Shown: positions 48,056-58,404, numbered from the stretch's first letter. The stretch is DNA of 64,000 bases from Mesorhizobium_K marinum (GCF_040813715.1 NZ_JBFOCH010000014.1), one strand, 5' to 3'. Program-made: numbers and translations. Notes: a model not told the origin generated them from the letters alone.

Positions 48056-48504
48056 GTGAGGAGTTTTCCCTTAATCCGTCGCTGGGCGGCAAGGCCCGGC
48101 TGTCGCGTGAGGCCAGAGAGAAGCGGGCATAGTGCCAGACAATTTCCGCCCTGAAATAACGCCACGCCCAAATAAGTTCAACGGATTAATTTTGGGCAAA
48201 TATTTTCAATCGGTTAGATATAACGGGAGTTACGTAAACGTCAAAATAGTATGACGTTTTGTTCACCAACAGCCAGTGCAGACCAGACAGGATCCGGCAT
48301 CGTTGCGCTTCGGATCAGGTGGTCAGGCCTGCCTCGACATGGCCCGTCGGCGGCGGCGCGCTCGGGCAGGCGTCCAGCCAGTCGCGGCTCTGCATCTCGA
48401 TCAGGCGGGAGACGGTGCGGTCGAACTCGAAAGCCTCGGTGCCGNATTTTGTTCACGAACAGCCACTGCGGACCAGACAGGATCCGGCATCGTTGCGCTT
48501 CGGA
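48056..48504. other. mdh upstream region plus false copy of the zapE end
   Basis: Bases 48056-48255 are AT-richer and hold the presumed mdh promoter; a GCCCAAA/TTTGGGC dyad (48166-48172, 48191-48197) is a possible operator. Bases 48256-48444 repeat the 3' part of zapE and its downstream sequence because of assembly joint 13, and should not be read as a pseudogene. Confidence 0.6.
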
Positions 48505-48634
48505 TCAGGTGGTCAGGCCTGCCTCGACATGGCCCGTCGGCGGCGGCGCGCTCGGGCAGGCGTCCAGCCAGTCGCGGCTCTGCATCTCGATCAGGCGGGA
48601 GACGGTGCGGTCGAACTCGAAAGCCTCGGTGCCG
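48256..48634. repeat. Assembly joint 13: 189-nt duplicate around N
   Basis: Bases 48256-48444 recur at 48446-48634 around N48445, with mismatches concentrated at the start of the copies. The right-hand copy contains the true zapE 3' end. Confidence 0.9.
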
Positions 48635-49707
48635 CGCTTGCCCTGGTAGAGGTCCTGCGGAGGCGCCTCGGCGCTGACGAACAGCCGGACATGCCTGTCG
48701 TAGAGCGTATCGATCAACAGGATGAAACGCTTGGCCTCGTTGCGCCTGGATTCAGCCAGCACCGGCACACGGTCGATGAAGATCGTCGCGTATCGCTCGG
48801 CGATGGCGAGATAGTCACGCGCGCCGAGCGGCTTCTCGCACAGCCCCGCGAAACTGAACCGGGCGGCGTCTCCCGCCGCCTGTGGTACCGGCACCTGCCT
48901 TCCCTTCACGGCCACCGTATCGGGGGCGACGGGCAGGCCGCGCGCCACCGCTTGCCACGCCTCGTCCATCCTGCGGTCGGTCGCAGCCGAGATCGGCGTC
49001 AGGTAGACCGGCATGCCATTGAGCTTCTCCATTCGATAGTCGGTCGGAGAATCCAGGGTCAGAACCTTCGCGTGCTTCTTCAGGAGGCCGATAAACGGCA
49101 GGAAGAGCTGACGGTTCAGCCCGTCGCGATAGAGATCGTCCGGGGCGACGTTGGAGGTGGCGACCAGAACCACGCCACTGGCGAACAACGCCGAAAACAG
49201 CCTGGAAAGAATCATCGCATCGGCGATGTCGGTGACGGAAAATTCGTCGAAGCAGAGCACCCAGGCCTCGTCAGCCAGGGCCCTCGCGACCGGCGGAATC
49301 GGATCGTCCTCGCGCACCGTTCCCTCCTTGCGGGCCTGGCGGTGCTTCTGGATGCGGTCGTGCGCATCCGCCATGAAATCGTTGAAATGCACGCGCCGCT
49401 TGCGGCGCACCGGGACGGTTTCGAAAAACAGGTCCATCAGCATGGTCTTGCCGCGCCCCACGCCGCCATGGACGTAGAGGCCGGTAACATGCTCCTGCGC
49501 CGCCCGGTTCTTGGCGAACAGCCAGCCGAGCGCGCTCGACTTGCGGGCAAGGCGCTTGGCCCTGATGTCGTTGATCAGGTGGTCGAGTGCGGCGACGACC
49601 GTGCGTTGGGCCTGGTCCTCGGCGATCTCGCCGGTCTCGACGAGATGCGCATAGCGCTGCGCGACGGTCGAATGCGGCTCCAGGCCGTCACGCAGGTGCT
49701 TGGTCAT
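48505..49707 (-). CDS. zapE: Cell division ATPase ZapE (AFG1-like)
   Basis: A 400-residue AFG1/ZapE P-loop ATPase: Walker A GGVGRGKTMLMDLFF, the VHFNDFMAD motif, Walker B LCFDEFSVTD and sensor ATSN. In Escherichia coli ZapE binds FtsZ and acts in division under stress. The ATG at 49707 starts the family N-terminus (TVAQRYAHLVETGEI); a longer frame upstream overlaps omp19 and is rejected. It lies between omp19 and mdh on the minus strand. Confidence 0.93.
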   Translation of the reverse strand: MTKHLRDGLEPHSTVAQRYAHLVETGEIAEDQAQRTVVAALDHLINDIRAKRLARKSSALGWLFAKNRAAQEHVTGLYVHGGVGRGKTMLMDLFFETVPVRRKRRVHFNDFMADAHDRIQKHRQARKEGTVREDDPIPPVARALADEAWVLCFDEFSVTDIADAMILSRLFSALFASGVVLVATSNVAPDDLYRDGLNRQLFLPFIGLLKKHAKVLTLDSPTDYRMEKLNGMPVYLTPISAATDRRMDEAWQAVARGLPVAPDTVAVKGRQVPVPQAAGDAARFSFAGLCEKPLGARDYLAIAERYATIFIDRVPVLAESRRNEAKRFILLIDTLYDRHVRLFVSAEAPPQDLYQGKRGTEAFEFDRTVSRLIEMQSRDWLDACPSAPPPTGHVEAGLTT

Positions 49708-49727
49708 AATGCGGGAAGCAAGAGGGA

Positions 49728-50255
49728 CTATCTGGAAAGCGAGATAGGCATCCCGGTCGATGTCTGTCCATCGAATTTTTCCGGCCCGGACGAGTAGAGC
49801 GTCGCGACCACCGAGCCGCTCTCGTCGTAGAGCGAGAGTTGCTTGCCGGCAACGTTCCAGGCCTTGACCCCGTTCACCGGGGCGGCGCATGCCCGCGAGG
49901 CCGCGCGGTTGTTCGAGCCGAGCTTGGTCAGCGACGTGATCAGCTGGCAGCTCTGGCCGGCGACCGACGCATTCCATGCGCCGACGACGTTGCCCGTCGT
50001 GATGTCGGGCGCGCCTTCTGCCGGCGCGGCGGCGACCTGCGTGGAGGCGCCGGGCGCTTCCGGGAAGCTCGAGGGATCGGCTGTGCCGGGGGACACCGGC
50101 GGCGGCAGCGCGGTCGACGAGGTGACAGAGCCCGACGGCGCGGCCTGCAGGGGCTCCGGCTGCTGGTTCATCGAGGAGAAGCGGGTGCTCGAGCAGCCCG
50201 CGGCGAACAGCGCCGCCAGCGACACCACGACAAGACCAGTTTTAGACAATGCCAT
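49728..50255 (-). CDS. omp19: Omp19-like outer-membrane lipoprotein with protease-inhibitor (Inh/AprI) domain
   Basis: A 175-residue lipoprotein: signal ending FAAGC (about residue 21), a Pro/Ala/Ser-rich linker (to about residue 85), and a C-terminal beta-barrel Inh/AprI domain (GAWNASVAGQSC, LSLYDESGSVVATLYSSG, FDGQT). This layout and several motifs match Brucella Omp19, a surface lipoprotein that inhibits proteases. The second of two adjacent ATGs (50255) has the better spacing from GGAGGG. It lies 20 nt before zapE. Confidence 0.87.
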   Translation of the reverse strand: MALSKTGLVVVSLAALFAAGCSSTRFSSMNQQPEPLQAAPSGSVTSSTALPPPVSPGTADPSSFPEAPGASTQVAAAPAEGAPDITTGNVVGAWNASVAGQSCQLITSLTKLGSNNRAASRACAAPVNGVKAWNVAGKQLSLYDESGSVVATLYSSGPEKFDGQTSTGMPISLSR

Positions 50256-50402
50256 CATTCCCTCCGTCGGGCGGTCACCAGGAGCCGCCGCAGGACCGTT
50301 CCTCGCCACCCCAACAAGACGGCGAACGTGGCCGAATTTCAGCCTGATATGGTTAAAATTGGGTGTGCAGCCGGATTTGTCGAAAAATTGGTCAACAATT
50401 GT

Positions 50403-50423
50403 AACGGTGTGACTCGCACCGTT
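50403..50423. promoter_or_regulatory. Dyad in the omp19/MBL-hydrolase divergent region
   Basis: AACGGTG (50403-50409) and CACCGTT (50417-50423) form a perfect 7-bp inverted repeat with a 7-nt spacer between the two divergent genes. Candidate operator or leader hairpin. Confidence 0.4.
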
Positions 50424-50538
50424 CGGTAGCGGGCAGCGGTTCTGCGTTCAGAGGCGACGCGCCTCAACCGGAACGCCCAATTGCTTGCGCGACGGCACAG
50501 AGAGCCCGAAATATGTCGGGAAACTGGAAGGCGAACCA

Positions 50539-51641
50539 ATGTCGACGCGTCGCACCGGGAACAACCGCTATTATCGAGGGGCCGAAAGCGACCATTTTCG
50601 CGCGGGTCGCTTCTTCAATCCTGAAGGCGAGGCGCCGCGCGGGCTGGCCGACCTGTTGCGCTGGCGCATGTCGCGTGGGCGCAAGGCGTGGCCGGCGTCC
50701 TGGCCGAGCCCGTTCAAGCCGGCAAAACCGGCCGACCGGCTCGACGGGCCGGCGCTGCGCGTGACCATGGTCGGGCATGCGTCCCTGCTCGTCCAGACTT
50801 GCGGCATCAACGTGCTGACCGACCCGGTCTGGTCGGACCGGGTTTCGCCGCTATCGTTTGCAGGCCCCAAAAGGGTCAACGCGCCGGGCATCGCGTTCGA
50901 TGACCTGCCTCTGATCGATCTCGTGCTGGTCAGCCACAACCACTACGACCATCTCGACCGCCCGACACTGGCGCGGATCGACCGCGCCTGCCGCCCGGCC
51001 ATGATCACCCCGCTCGGCAACGACGGGATCATCGCAGCAGCGGCGCCGGGCTCGACGGTCACGGCGCATGACTGGGGCGAACGGNTCCGGCCATGATCAC
51101 CCTGCTCGGCAACGACGGGATCGTCGCAGCAGCGGCGCCGGGCTCGACGGTCACGGCGCATGACTGGGGCGAACGGATCGACATCACGGACAGCATCGCC
51201 GTTCATGTCGAGCCCGCGCATCACTGGTCGGCGCGCGGAACGCGCGACCGCCGCATGGCGCTATGGGGCGGGTTCGTGATCGAGACGCCGGCCGGGCGTA
51301 TCCTGTTTGCGGGAGACACCGGCTTTCACGGCGGCCGGCACTATCGTGCGCTCGCCGTCAAGCATGGCGGCTTCCGCCTCGCCATCCTGCCGATCGGCGC
51401 ATACGAACCGCGCTGGTTCATGGAGGCGCAGCACCAGAACCCGGAGGAAGCGGTCGACGGCATGCTGCTTGCCAACGCCAACTTCGCCGCGGGTTGCCAC
51501 TGGGGGACGTTTCCGCTCACCGACGAGGCGATCGACGAGCCTTCCCGGCGCCTCGATGCCGCCCTTGCGGAGAGGGGAATCGACAGCCATCGTTTCCGCG
51601 CCATGCGGCCCGGCGAAGTCTGGGACGTGCCACCGGCCTAG
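50539..51641 (+). CDS. MBL-fold metal-dependent hydrolase (NAPE-PLD-like)
   Basis: Once the joint at 51085 is collapsed the protein has about 336 residues. The metallo-beta-lactamase metal motif is SHNHYDHLD, followed by GDTGFH and the EPAHHWSARGTRDR segment, the pattern of the NAPE-PLD/UlaG-type group. In animals NAPE-PLD cleaves N-acyl phosphatidylethanolamine; bacterial homologues are mostly of unknown substrate, so the name is only a family tag. The ATG at 50539 follows GGAAGG. It is divergent from omp19. Confidence 0.85.
50994..51176. repeat. Assembly joint 14: 91-nt duplicate around N
   Basis: Bases 50994-51084 recur at 51086-51176 around N51085 with a few mismatches. False frameshift in the MBL-fold gene. 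Confidence 0.9.
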
Positions 51642-51737
51642 CAGACTTGCCGGCACGACACCCAAGGCCGGCCGCACTGGTAATTTGCGGTCGGTTCGGC
51701 CATATAGCCCCGGACAGACAGCGGAATACCTTTGCTC

Positions 51738-52619
51738 ATGGCCAGCGCGGCCCCCTTCGCCAAGATGAACGGGCTCGGCAACGACATCATCGTCGCCGAC
51801 ATGCGCGGTCGCGCGGACCGTGTCGCGCCGGCGGCGGCGGTGACGCTCGCGGCCGACCCCGCGACAAAGTTCGACCAGATCATGGCGATCCACGACAGCA
51901 GGACGCCCGGCACCGCGAATTTCATCGAGATCATCAATTCCGACGGCTCGATGGCGCAGGCCTGCGGCAACGGCATGCGCTGCGTGGTTCAGGCGCTGGC
52001 CGCCGAGACCGGACAGCAGCTTTTCACCTTCGAGACGGTCGCCGGCATTCTCACCGCGCGCGAGCATGAAGACGGGACGATCTCGGTCGACATGGGCGTA
52101 CCGCGCTTCGGCTGGCAGGACATACCGCTGGCGGAAGAGTTCCGCGACACGCGCATGATCGAGTTGCAGGTCGGGCCGATCGACGCGCCGGTCCTGCATT
52201 CGCCCTCGGTCGCCAGCATGGGCAACCCGCACGCCGTGTTCTGGGTCGACAATGACGTCTGGAGCTATGAGCTGGACCGGTTCGGCCCGCTCCTCGAGAA
52301 TCATCCAGTTTTCCCGGAGCGCGCGAACATCTCGATCGCACAGGTCACCGCCCCCGATGCGATCACCATCCGCACCTGGGAGCGCGGCGCGGGGCTGACC
52401 CGCGCGTGCGGCTCCGCGGCCTGCGCGGTCGCGGTCAGCGCGGCGCGCACCCGCCGCACCGGCCGCGTCGTCACCGTTACCGTGCCGGGAGGACCGCTGC
52501 ATATCGAATGGCGCGACGACGACCATGTCATCATGACCGGCCCGGCCGAGTGGGAATTCTCCGGCACCTTCGACCCGGCCACCGGCGCCTGGGTGCGCGA
52601 TACCGAGAGCGCCGCCTGA
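51738..52619 (+). CDS. dapF: Diaminopimelate epimerase
   Basis: A 293-residue epimerase with both catalytic cysteines: ACGNGMRCVVQ and TRACGSAACA. It converts LL- to meso-diaminopimelate for lysine and peptidoglycan. ATG at 51738 gives the conserved FAKMNGLGNDIIV start. Its TGA overlaps the mtaB ATG by one base, and mtaB-ftsY-yciB follow closely, forming one operon. Confidence 0.96.
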   Translation: MASAAPFAKMNGLGNDIIVADMRGRADRVAPAAAVTLAADPATKFDQIMAIHDSRTPGTANFIEIINSDGSMAQACGNGMRCVVQALAAETGQQLFTFETVAGILTAREHEDGTISVDMGVPRFGWQDIPLAEEFRDTRMIELQVGPIDAPVLHSPSVASMGNPHAVFWVDNDVWSYELDRFGPLLENHPVFPERANISIAQVTAPDAITIRTWERGAGLTRACGSAACAVAVSAARTRRTGRVVTVTVPGGPLHIEWRDDDHVIMTGPAEWEFSGTFDPATGAWVRDTESAA

Positions 52620-53911
52620 TGGGCATCGACGTCGTCACGTTCGGCTGCCGCCTCAACACCTACGAGTCGGAAGTCATGCGCCGCGAGGCGACGGCCGCGG
52701 GCCTCGGCGAGCTCAAGGATGGCGCCGTGATCTTCAATACCTGCGCCGTGACGGCGGAAGCCGTGCGCCAGGCAAAGCAGTCGATCCGCAAGGCGCGCCG
52801 CGAAAACCCGAATGCCAGGATCATCGTCACCGGCTGCGCCGCGCAGACCGACCCGGCCGCCTTCTCCGCGATGGGCGAGGTCGACCTCGTGCTCGGCAAC
52901 GAGGAGAAGCTGAAGGCCCACAACTATCGCGCACTGCCGGACTTCGGCGTCAACGATCTCGAGAAGGCGCGCGTCAACGACATCTTCTCGGTGCGCGAGA
53001 CGGCGGGACATCTGGTCGACGCCATCGAGGGAAGGGCGCGGGCCTTCGTGCAGGTGCAGAACGGCTGCGACCACCGCTGCACCTTCTGCATCATCCCCTA
53101 TGGCCGCGGCAATTCGCGCTCGGTGCCCATGGGAGCGGTGGTCGAGCAGGTGAAGCGGCTGGCCGGCAACGGCTATGCGGAGGTCGTTCTCTCCGGCGTC
53201 GACCTGACCAGCTACGGCGCCGACCTTCCAGGCAGCCCGAAGCTCGGCCGGCTGGTGAAGACGATCCTGCGCCAGGTTCCCGACGTCAGGCGGCTCAGGC
53301 TCTCCTCCATCGATTCCATCGAGGCCGACGCCGAGTTGATGGAGGCGATTGCGAACGAGAAGCGCCTGATGCCGCATCTGCACCTCTCGCTGCAGTCGGG
53401 AGACGACATGATCCTGAAGCGCATGAAGCGCCGTCATCTGCGCGACGATTCGATCCGCTTCTGCCGGGAGGTGCGGGCGCTGCGCCCCGACATCGTGTTC
53501 GGCGCGGACATCATCGCCGGCTTCCCGACCGAGACGGAGGGGATGTTCGAGAATTCGCTCAGGGTCGTCGAGGAATGCGGGCTGACGCATCTGCATGTCT
53601 TCCCGTTCTCGCCACGCGAAGGCACGCCGGCCGCGCGCATGCCGCAGGTCCGGCGAGAAACGGTCAAGGAACGCGCGACACGGCTGCGTGCCGCCGGGGA
53701 GCGGGCCTATGCGAGGCATCTCGCCTCGCTGGCCGGCACGCCGCAGTCGATCCTGGTCGAGCGCGAAGGGCTCGGCCGCACGGAAGGTTTTACCCTGGCG
53801 GCGCTCGCCGCCGGCAAGCCGGGCGAGATCGTCGATGCCGTCATCACCGGCCATGACGGCGAACGGCTGACGGCCGTTCCGGCCGCCGACCGGCACAATC
53901 GGGTCGCCTGA
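52619..53911 (+). CDS. mtaB: tRNA t6A37 methylthiotransferase MtaB
   Basis: A 430-residue radical-SAM methylthiotransferase. N-terminal UPF0004 domain with three Cys (FGCRLNTYESEV, NTCAVTAEAV, VTGCAAQ), radical-SAM cluster CDHRCTFCIIPYGRG, and a C-terminal TRAM-like region. It adds a methylthio group to N6-threonylcarbamoyladenosine 37 of tRNAs reading ANN codons. Starts by TGATG overlap with dapF and ends 5 nt before ftsY. Confidence 0.95.
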   Translation: MGIDVVTFGCRLNTYESEVMRREATAAGLGELKDGAVIFNTCAVTAEAVRQAKQSIRKARRENPNARIIVTGCAAQTDPAAFSAMGEVDLVLGNEEKLKAHNYRALPDFGVNDLEKARVNDIFSVRETAGHLVDAIEGRARAFVQVQNGCDHRCTFCIIPYGRGNSRSVPMGAVVEQVKRLAGNGYAEVVLSGVDLTSYGADLPGSPKLGRLVKTILRQVPDVRRLRLSSIDSIEADAELMEAIANEKRLMPHLHLSLQSGDDMILKRMKRRHLRDDSIRFCREVRALRPDIVFGADIIAGFPTETEGMFENSLRVVEECGLTHLHVFPFSPREGTPAARMPQVRRETVKERATRLRAAGERAYARHLASLAGTPQSILVEREGLGRTEGFTLAALAAGKPGEIVDAVITGHDGERLTAVPAADRHNRVA

Positions 53912-53916
53912 CGCGG

Positions 53917-55251
<1,335 letters not shown>

Positions 55252-55260
55252 CAGCCACAA

Positions 55261-55911
55261 ATGAATTCGCCAATCCTCGAACGCGACCCCACCGACCCGA
55301 AGAAGAAAGAGATAAACCCGCTGCTGAAGCTGGCGCTGGAACTCGGGCCTCTGCTGGTCTTCTTTTTTGCCAATGCGCGCGGCGAATGGCTGGTCGGGAA
55401 GTTTCCGGCGCTGGCGTCCTTCGGCGGGCCGATCTTCATCGCCACCGGCCTGTTCATGATCGCCACTGCGATCGCGCTTGCCGTATCCTGGTCGCTGACC
55501 CGCACCCTGCCGATGATGCCGCTGGTGTCCGGCGTCGTCGTCTTCGTATTCGGCGGGCTGACGCTCTGGTTGCAGGACGACGTCTTCATCAAGATGAAGC
55601 CGACCATCATCAACACGCTGTTCGGCGTGGTCCTGCTCGGGGGACTCGCCTTCGGGAAGTCGCTGCTGGGCTATGTCTTCGATTCGGCCTTCAGCCTGGA
55701 CGCCGAGGGCTGGCGCAAGCTCACGCTGCGTTGGGGCATCTTCTTCTTCGTCCTCGCCATTCTGAACGAGGTGGTCTGGCGTTCCTTTTCGACCGACTTC
55801 TGGGTCGCCTTCAAGGTCTGGGCCATCATGCCCATCACGCTGGTCTTCACTTTCAGCCAGATGCCGTTGATCATGCGCCATTCGCTCGACGAGAAATTCA
55901 AGAAGAAGTAG
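55261..55911 (+). CDS. yciB: Inner-membrane septation-associated protein YciB (IspZ)
   Basis: A 216-residue membrane protein with five or six helices and the YciB family blocks LKLALELGPLLVFFFANARG, GLTLWLQDDVFIKMKPTIIN and LRWGIFFFVLAILNEVVW. It is linked to septation and envelope integrity in gammaproteobacteria. It starts 9 nt after ftsY, as is common in rhizobia. Confidence 0.94.
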   Translation: MNSPILERDPTDPKKKEINPLLKLALELGPLLVFFFANARGEWLVGKFPALASFGGPIFIATGLFMIATAIALAVSWSLTRTLPMMPLVSGVVVFVFGGLTLWLQDDVFIKMKPTIINTLFGVVLLGGLAFGKSLLGYVFDSAFSLDAEGWRKLTLRWGIFFFVLAILNEVVWRSFSTDFWVAFKVWAIMPITLVFTFSQMPLIMRHSLDEKFKKK

Positions 55912-55921
55912 CGGGGGGACG

Positions 55922-56542
55922 ATGGACTATATCAGCACGCACGAGGAACTGCGCAGGGTCTACAAGACGCCGGAGCCGACCGCTGGATCGATCCGCAAGG
56001 AACTGACGCGGCTCGACGGTCACTGCCGTTCCTTCATTGCCAGAAGCCCGTTCGTGCTGATCGGCTCGTCCGATGGCAAGGGCAATGCCGACGTGACGCC
56101 GAAGGGCGACCGACCGGGCTTCGCCGCCGTTGTCGACGACAACACGATCGCCATCCCCGACCGGCCCGGCAACAACCGCCTCGACACGCTGGAGAACATC
56201 GTCGTCAATCCGGCGGTAGGCCTGCTCTTCCTCATTCCCGGCATGAACGAGACGCTGCGCGTCAACGGCGAGGCGCGCATCACGGCGGACGCGGCGCTGC
56301 GCGAGCGCTTCGCCGTCGAAGGCAAGCCGGCGCTCAGCGTGATTTTGGTGACGGTGAAGGCCGCCTACATGCATTGCGCCAAGGCCTTCATGCGTTCGGA
56401 GCTGTGGAAGCCCGAAAGCTGGCCCGATCGCAGCAAGCTTCCGACGCTCGGCCAGATCCTGCGCGACCAGATGGCCATCGACGAACCGGCCGAACAGGCC
56501 GACCGGCGCCTGGACGCCGATTACAAGGCGACGCTCTGGTAG
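55922..56542 (+). CDS. Pyridoxamine 5'-phosphate oxidase-like (FMN-binding split barrel) protein
   Basis: A 206-residue protein of the PPOX-like split-barrel group often annotated as MSMEG_1061 family. Visible blocks: RSPFVLIGSSDGKGNADVTP and FAAVVDDNTIAIPDRPGNNRLDTLENI, the FMN/F420-site region. It could reduce or oxidise a flavin-dependent substrate, but no reaction can be named. It follows yciB by 10 nt. Confidence 0.87.
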   Translation: MDYISTHEELRRVYKTPEPTAGSIRKELTRLDGHCRSFIARSPFVLIGSSDGKGNADVTPKGDRPGFAAVVDDNTIAIPDRPGNNRLDTLENIVVNPAVGLLFLIPGMNETLRVNGEARITADAALRERFAVEGKPALSVILVTVKAAYMHCAKAFMRSELWKPESWPDRSKLPTLGQILRDQMAIDEPAEQADRRLDADYKATLW

Positions 56543-56586
56543 TCGTCACGGCCGGTAACGCTTTGTAAACCCGCCATGCACGGGCT

Positions 56587-56601
56587 GCATTGCTGCAATG
56601 C
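56587..56601. promoter_or_regulatory. Palindrome upstream of the DUF1127 gene
   Basis: GCATTGC-T-GCAATGC is a perfect 7-bp inverted repeat around one base, 105 bp before the DUF1127 start; TGTTGCA-like half sites follow. A LysR-type activator such as VtlR/LsrB is known to control DUF1127 genes in Brucella and Agrobacterium, so this could be its site (inference). Confidence 0.4.
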
Positions 56602-56705
56602 GACATCTAATGTTGCACCGCAGCAGTACGCGCCTATCTTGAAGGTGTCAGGGAGGAACAACCGATTCAGCCGCCATCGGGGAGCGGCGAAGAAGGAGCC
56701 TCACC

Positions 56706-56870
56706 ATGATCCGCAACCTGATCACCTACGCCCAGCATCGCATCGAGAAGCGCCGCGAGTACAATCGTCTCGCCGCCGAGATTGCCAGCCTGTCGCAGCG
56801 CGACCTGGCCGACCTTCGCGCCGACAGGGGCGAAATGCTCCGCCATGTCTACAACAAGGTCTACGGCTGA
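56706..56870 (+). CDS. DUF1127 small protein
   Basis: A 54-residue protein, too short for many gene callers. The DUF1127 core YNRLAAEIASLSQRDLADLR and the R-rich N-terminal helix are clear. An AAGGAG ribosome binding site precedes the ATG. DUF1127 proteins of rhizobia affect metabolism and stress behaviour, partly by binding RNA, but this one is not characterised. It has its own 163-nt upstream region with a palindrome. Confidence 0.88.
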   Translation: MIRNLITYAQHRIEKRREYNRLAAEIASLSQRDLADLRADRGEMLRHVYNKVYG

Positions 56871-56910
56871 GCCGACACGCAGGTCGGCGCGGGCTGGCTT
56901 TGCGAACTAA

Positions 56911-57498
56911 CTAGGGCGCTGGTGGCTCGTTTGCCGCCAGCGCCTTTTCAATTGCCGGAAGCAGCATGGCGGTCACCGCCTTTTGGTCGAGCGGGCCGAC
57001 ATGCTTGAGCAGGATCCGGCCGTCCCTGCCGACAAGGAAGGTTTCGGGCACGCCGTAGACGCCCCAGTCGATCGCCGCACGGCCGGCACCGTCGACGCCG
57101 ATCGCCGAATACGGATTGCCGAGGCTCCCGAGGAACCGGCGGGCATTCTCAGGCTTATCCTTGTAGTTCAGTCCGGCCACTGCGAATCTCTTGTCTGCCG
57201 AGAGGGCGACAAGCAGCGGATGCTCCTCCCGGCAGGGCGCGCACCACGATGCCCAAACGTTCACCAGAGTCACTTTGCCGGCAAATGCCTTGCTGTCGAG
57301 GCCGGGCAAATCGATGCCCTCGAGGGGCGCAAGGTTCGTCTCGGGGGCCGGATGGCCGATCAGGGCCGACGGAATCTCGGCGACATCGCGGCCCGAAAGC
57401 AGTTGCACAAGGAAGAGCGCTGCCAGTCCCAGGAAGAGGGCAAGCGGCAGCAGCACGACCAGGCGTCGCGGCTTTTGCGATGCGGTCTCGGCGGTCAT
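56911..57498 (-). CDS. ccmG: Thiol:disulfide interchange protein CcmG (DsbE)
   Basis: A 195-residue thioredoxin-fold protein with one N-terminal membrane anchor (about residues 13-33) and WCAPC as the periplasmic active site. It keeps apocytochrome c cysteines reduced for haem attachment. Its start overlaps the ccmD stop by 4 nt, so the ccm genes are coupled. Confidence 0.95.
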   Translation of the reverse strand: MTAETASQKPRRLVVLLPLALFLGLAALFLVQLLSGRDVAEIPSALIGHPAPETNLAPLEGIDLPGLDSKAFAGKVTLVNVWASWCAPCREEHPLLVALSADKRFAVAGLNYKDKPENARRFLGSLGNPYSAIGVDGAGRAAIDWGVYGVPETFLVGRDGRILLKHVGPLDQKAVTAMLLPAIEKALAANEPPAP

Positions 57499-57665
57499 CG
57501 GGCAGCATCCTTGCGGTCGGAGCGCCGGCGCATGCCGCTGGCCTCCAGTTCGCCCATCTCGCGCCGACGCGCCCGGCTGTCGAGCAACACCCAGGCAACC
57601 AGCCCGACAATCGCCAGGGTCGAGATGCCGTAGGCGGCGGTCACATAAAGCGCGTGCGCGGACAT
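57495..57665 (-). CDS. ccmD: Haem exporter small protein CcmD
   Basis: A 56-residue protein from the ATG at 57665: one transmembrane helix (AYGISTLAIVGLVAWVLLDS) followed by a basic cytoplasmic tail (RARRREMGELE), the CcmD pattern. CcmD stabilises CcmC/CcmE in the CcmABCD complex. It is directly downstream of ccmB here because ccmC is absent. Confidence 0.85.
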   Translation of the reverse strand: MSAHALYVTAAYGISTLAIVGLVAWVLLDSRARRREMGELEASGMRRRSDRKDAAR

Positions 57666-57738
57666 CGTCGTCATCCTTGTCTGCACGGGGGAATACAGGT
57701 CGCGTGGCTGCGCGGCAATCTTGCCCGATGCCGCACCG

Positions 57739-58404
57739 CTAATCGGTCGAGTAGCGCAGCGCCAGCGCGGCGGACGCCGGTCCGATGACGGCGAGGAACA
57801 TGGTCAGTGCGGCGAGAATGAGGAAGGGTGGCAGGAACGGGTCCGGCTCGTTGACCGCCGCATAGCTCGCGGAAACGCCGAAAATCAGGACCGGGATGGC
57901 GAGCGGCAGCACCAGAACGGACACAAGCAGGCCACCGCGAGGCAAGGAAACCGCCACCGAGGCGCCCGCGGCCCCGATGAAGGCAATCGCAGGCGTCCCG
58001 ACCAGCAGCGTCAGCGCCGTCGCGCCGATCGCGACCGGCTCCATGTTGAGCACGAGCCCCAGCACCGGGGCTGCGAGGACCAGCGGCAGCACGCTCGCCG
58101 TCCAGTGCGCGAGGCATTTGACGAACACCGTCAGCGCCAGCATGTGGCGATCGGAAGACAACACCAGCACGTCGAGGGAACCGTCCTCGCGGTCGGCCTG
58201 GAACAGCCGGTCGAGCCCCAGCAGCGATGCCAGCAGCGCGCCGATCCACAGCACCGCCGGCCCGATCCGGGCCAGCATGTTGAGGTCCGGGCCGAGCGCG
58301 AAGGGGATCGTGGCGACGACGGCGAGGAAGAACAGTACGCCGGTGAGCGCCCCGCCTCCGGCGCGGGCAGCGAGGCGGAGTTCGCGGAGGAAGAGCGCGC
58401 GCAT
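57739..58404 (-). CDS. ccmB: Haem exporter permease CcmB
   Basis: A complete 221-residue permease with six hydrophobic segments and the family blocks FLAVVATIPFALGPDLNMLARI and FQADREDGSLDVLVLS. It forms the membrane part of the CcmAB ABC complex that releases haem-loaded CcmE. Only 73 nt separate its stop from the ccmD start codon, with no trace of ccmC. Confidence 0.94.
   Translation of the reverse strand: MRALFLRELRLAARAGGGALTGVLFFLAVVATIPFALGPDLNMLARIGPAVLWIGALLASLLGLDRLFQADREDGSLDVLVLSSDRHMLALTVFVKCLAHWTASVLPLVLAAPVLGLVLNMEPVAIGATALTLLVGTPAIAFIGAAGASVAVSLPRGGLLVSVLVLPLAIPVLIFGVSASYAAVNEPDPFLPPFLILAALTMFLAVIGPASAALALRYSTD

Noticed and set aside
48256..48444. A zapE pseudogene fragment downstream of zapE
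   Set aside because: It is the left copy of assembly joint 13, not an independent remnant.
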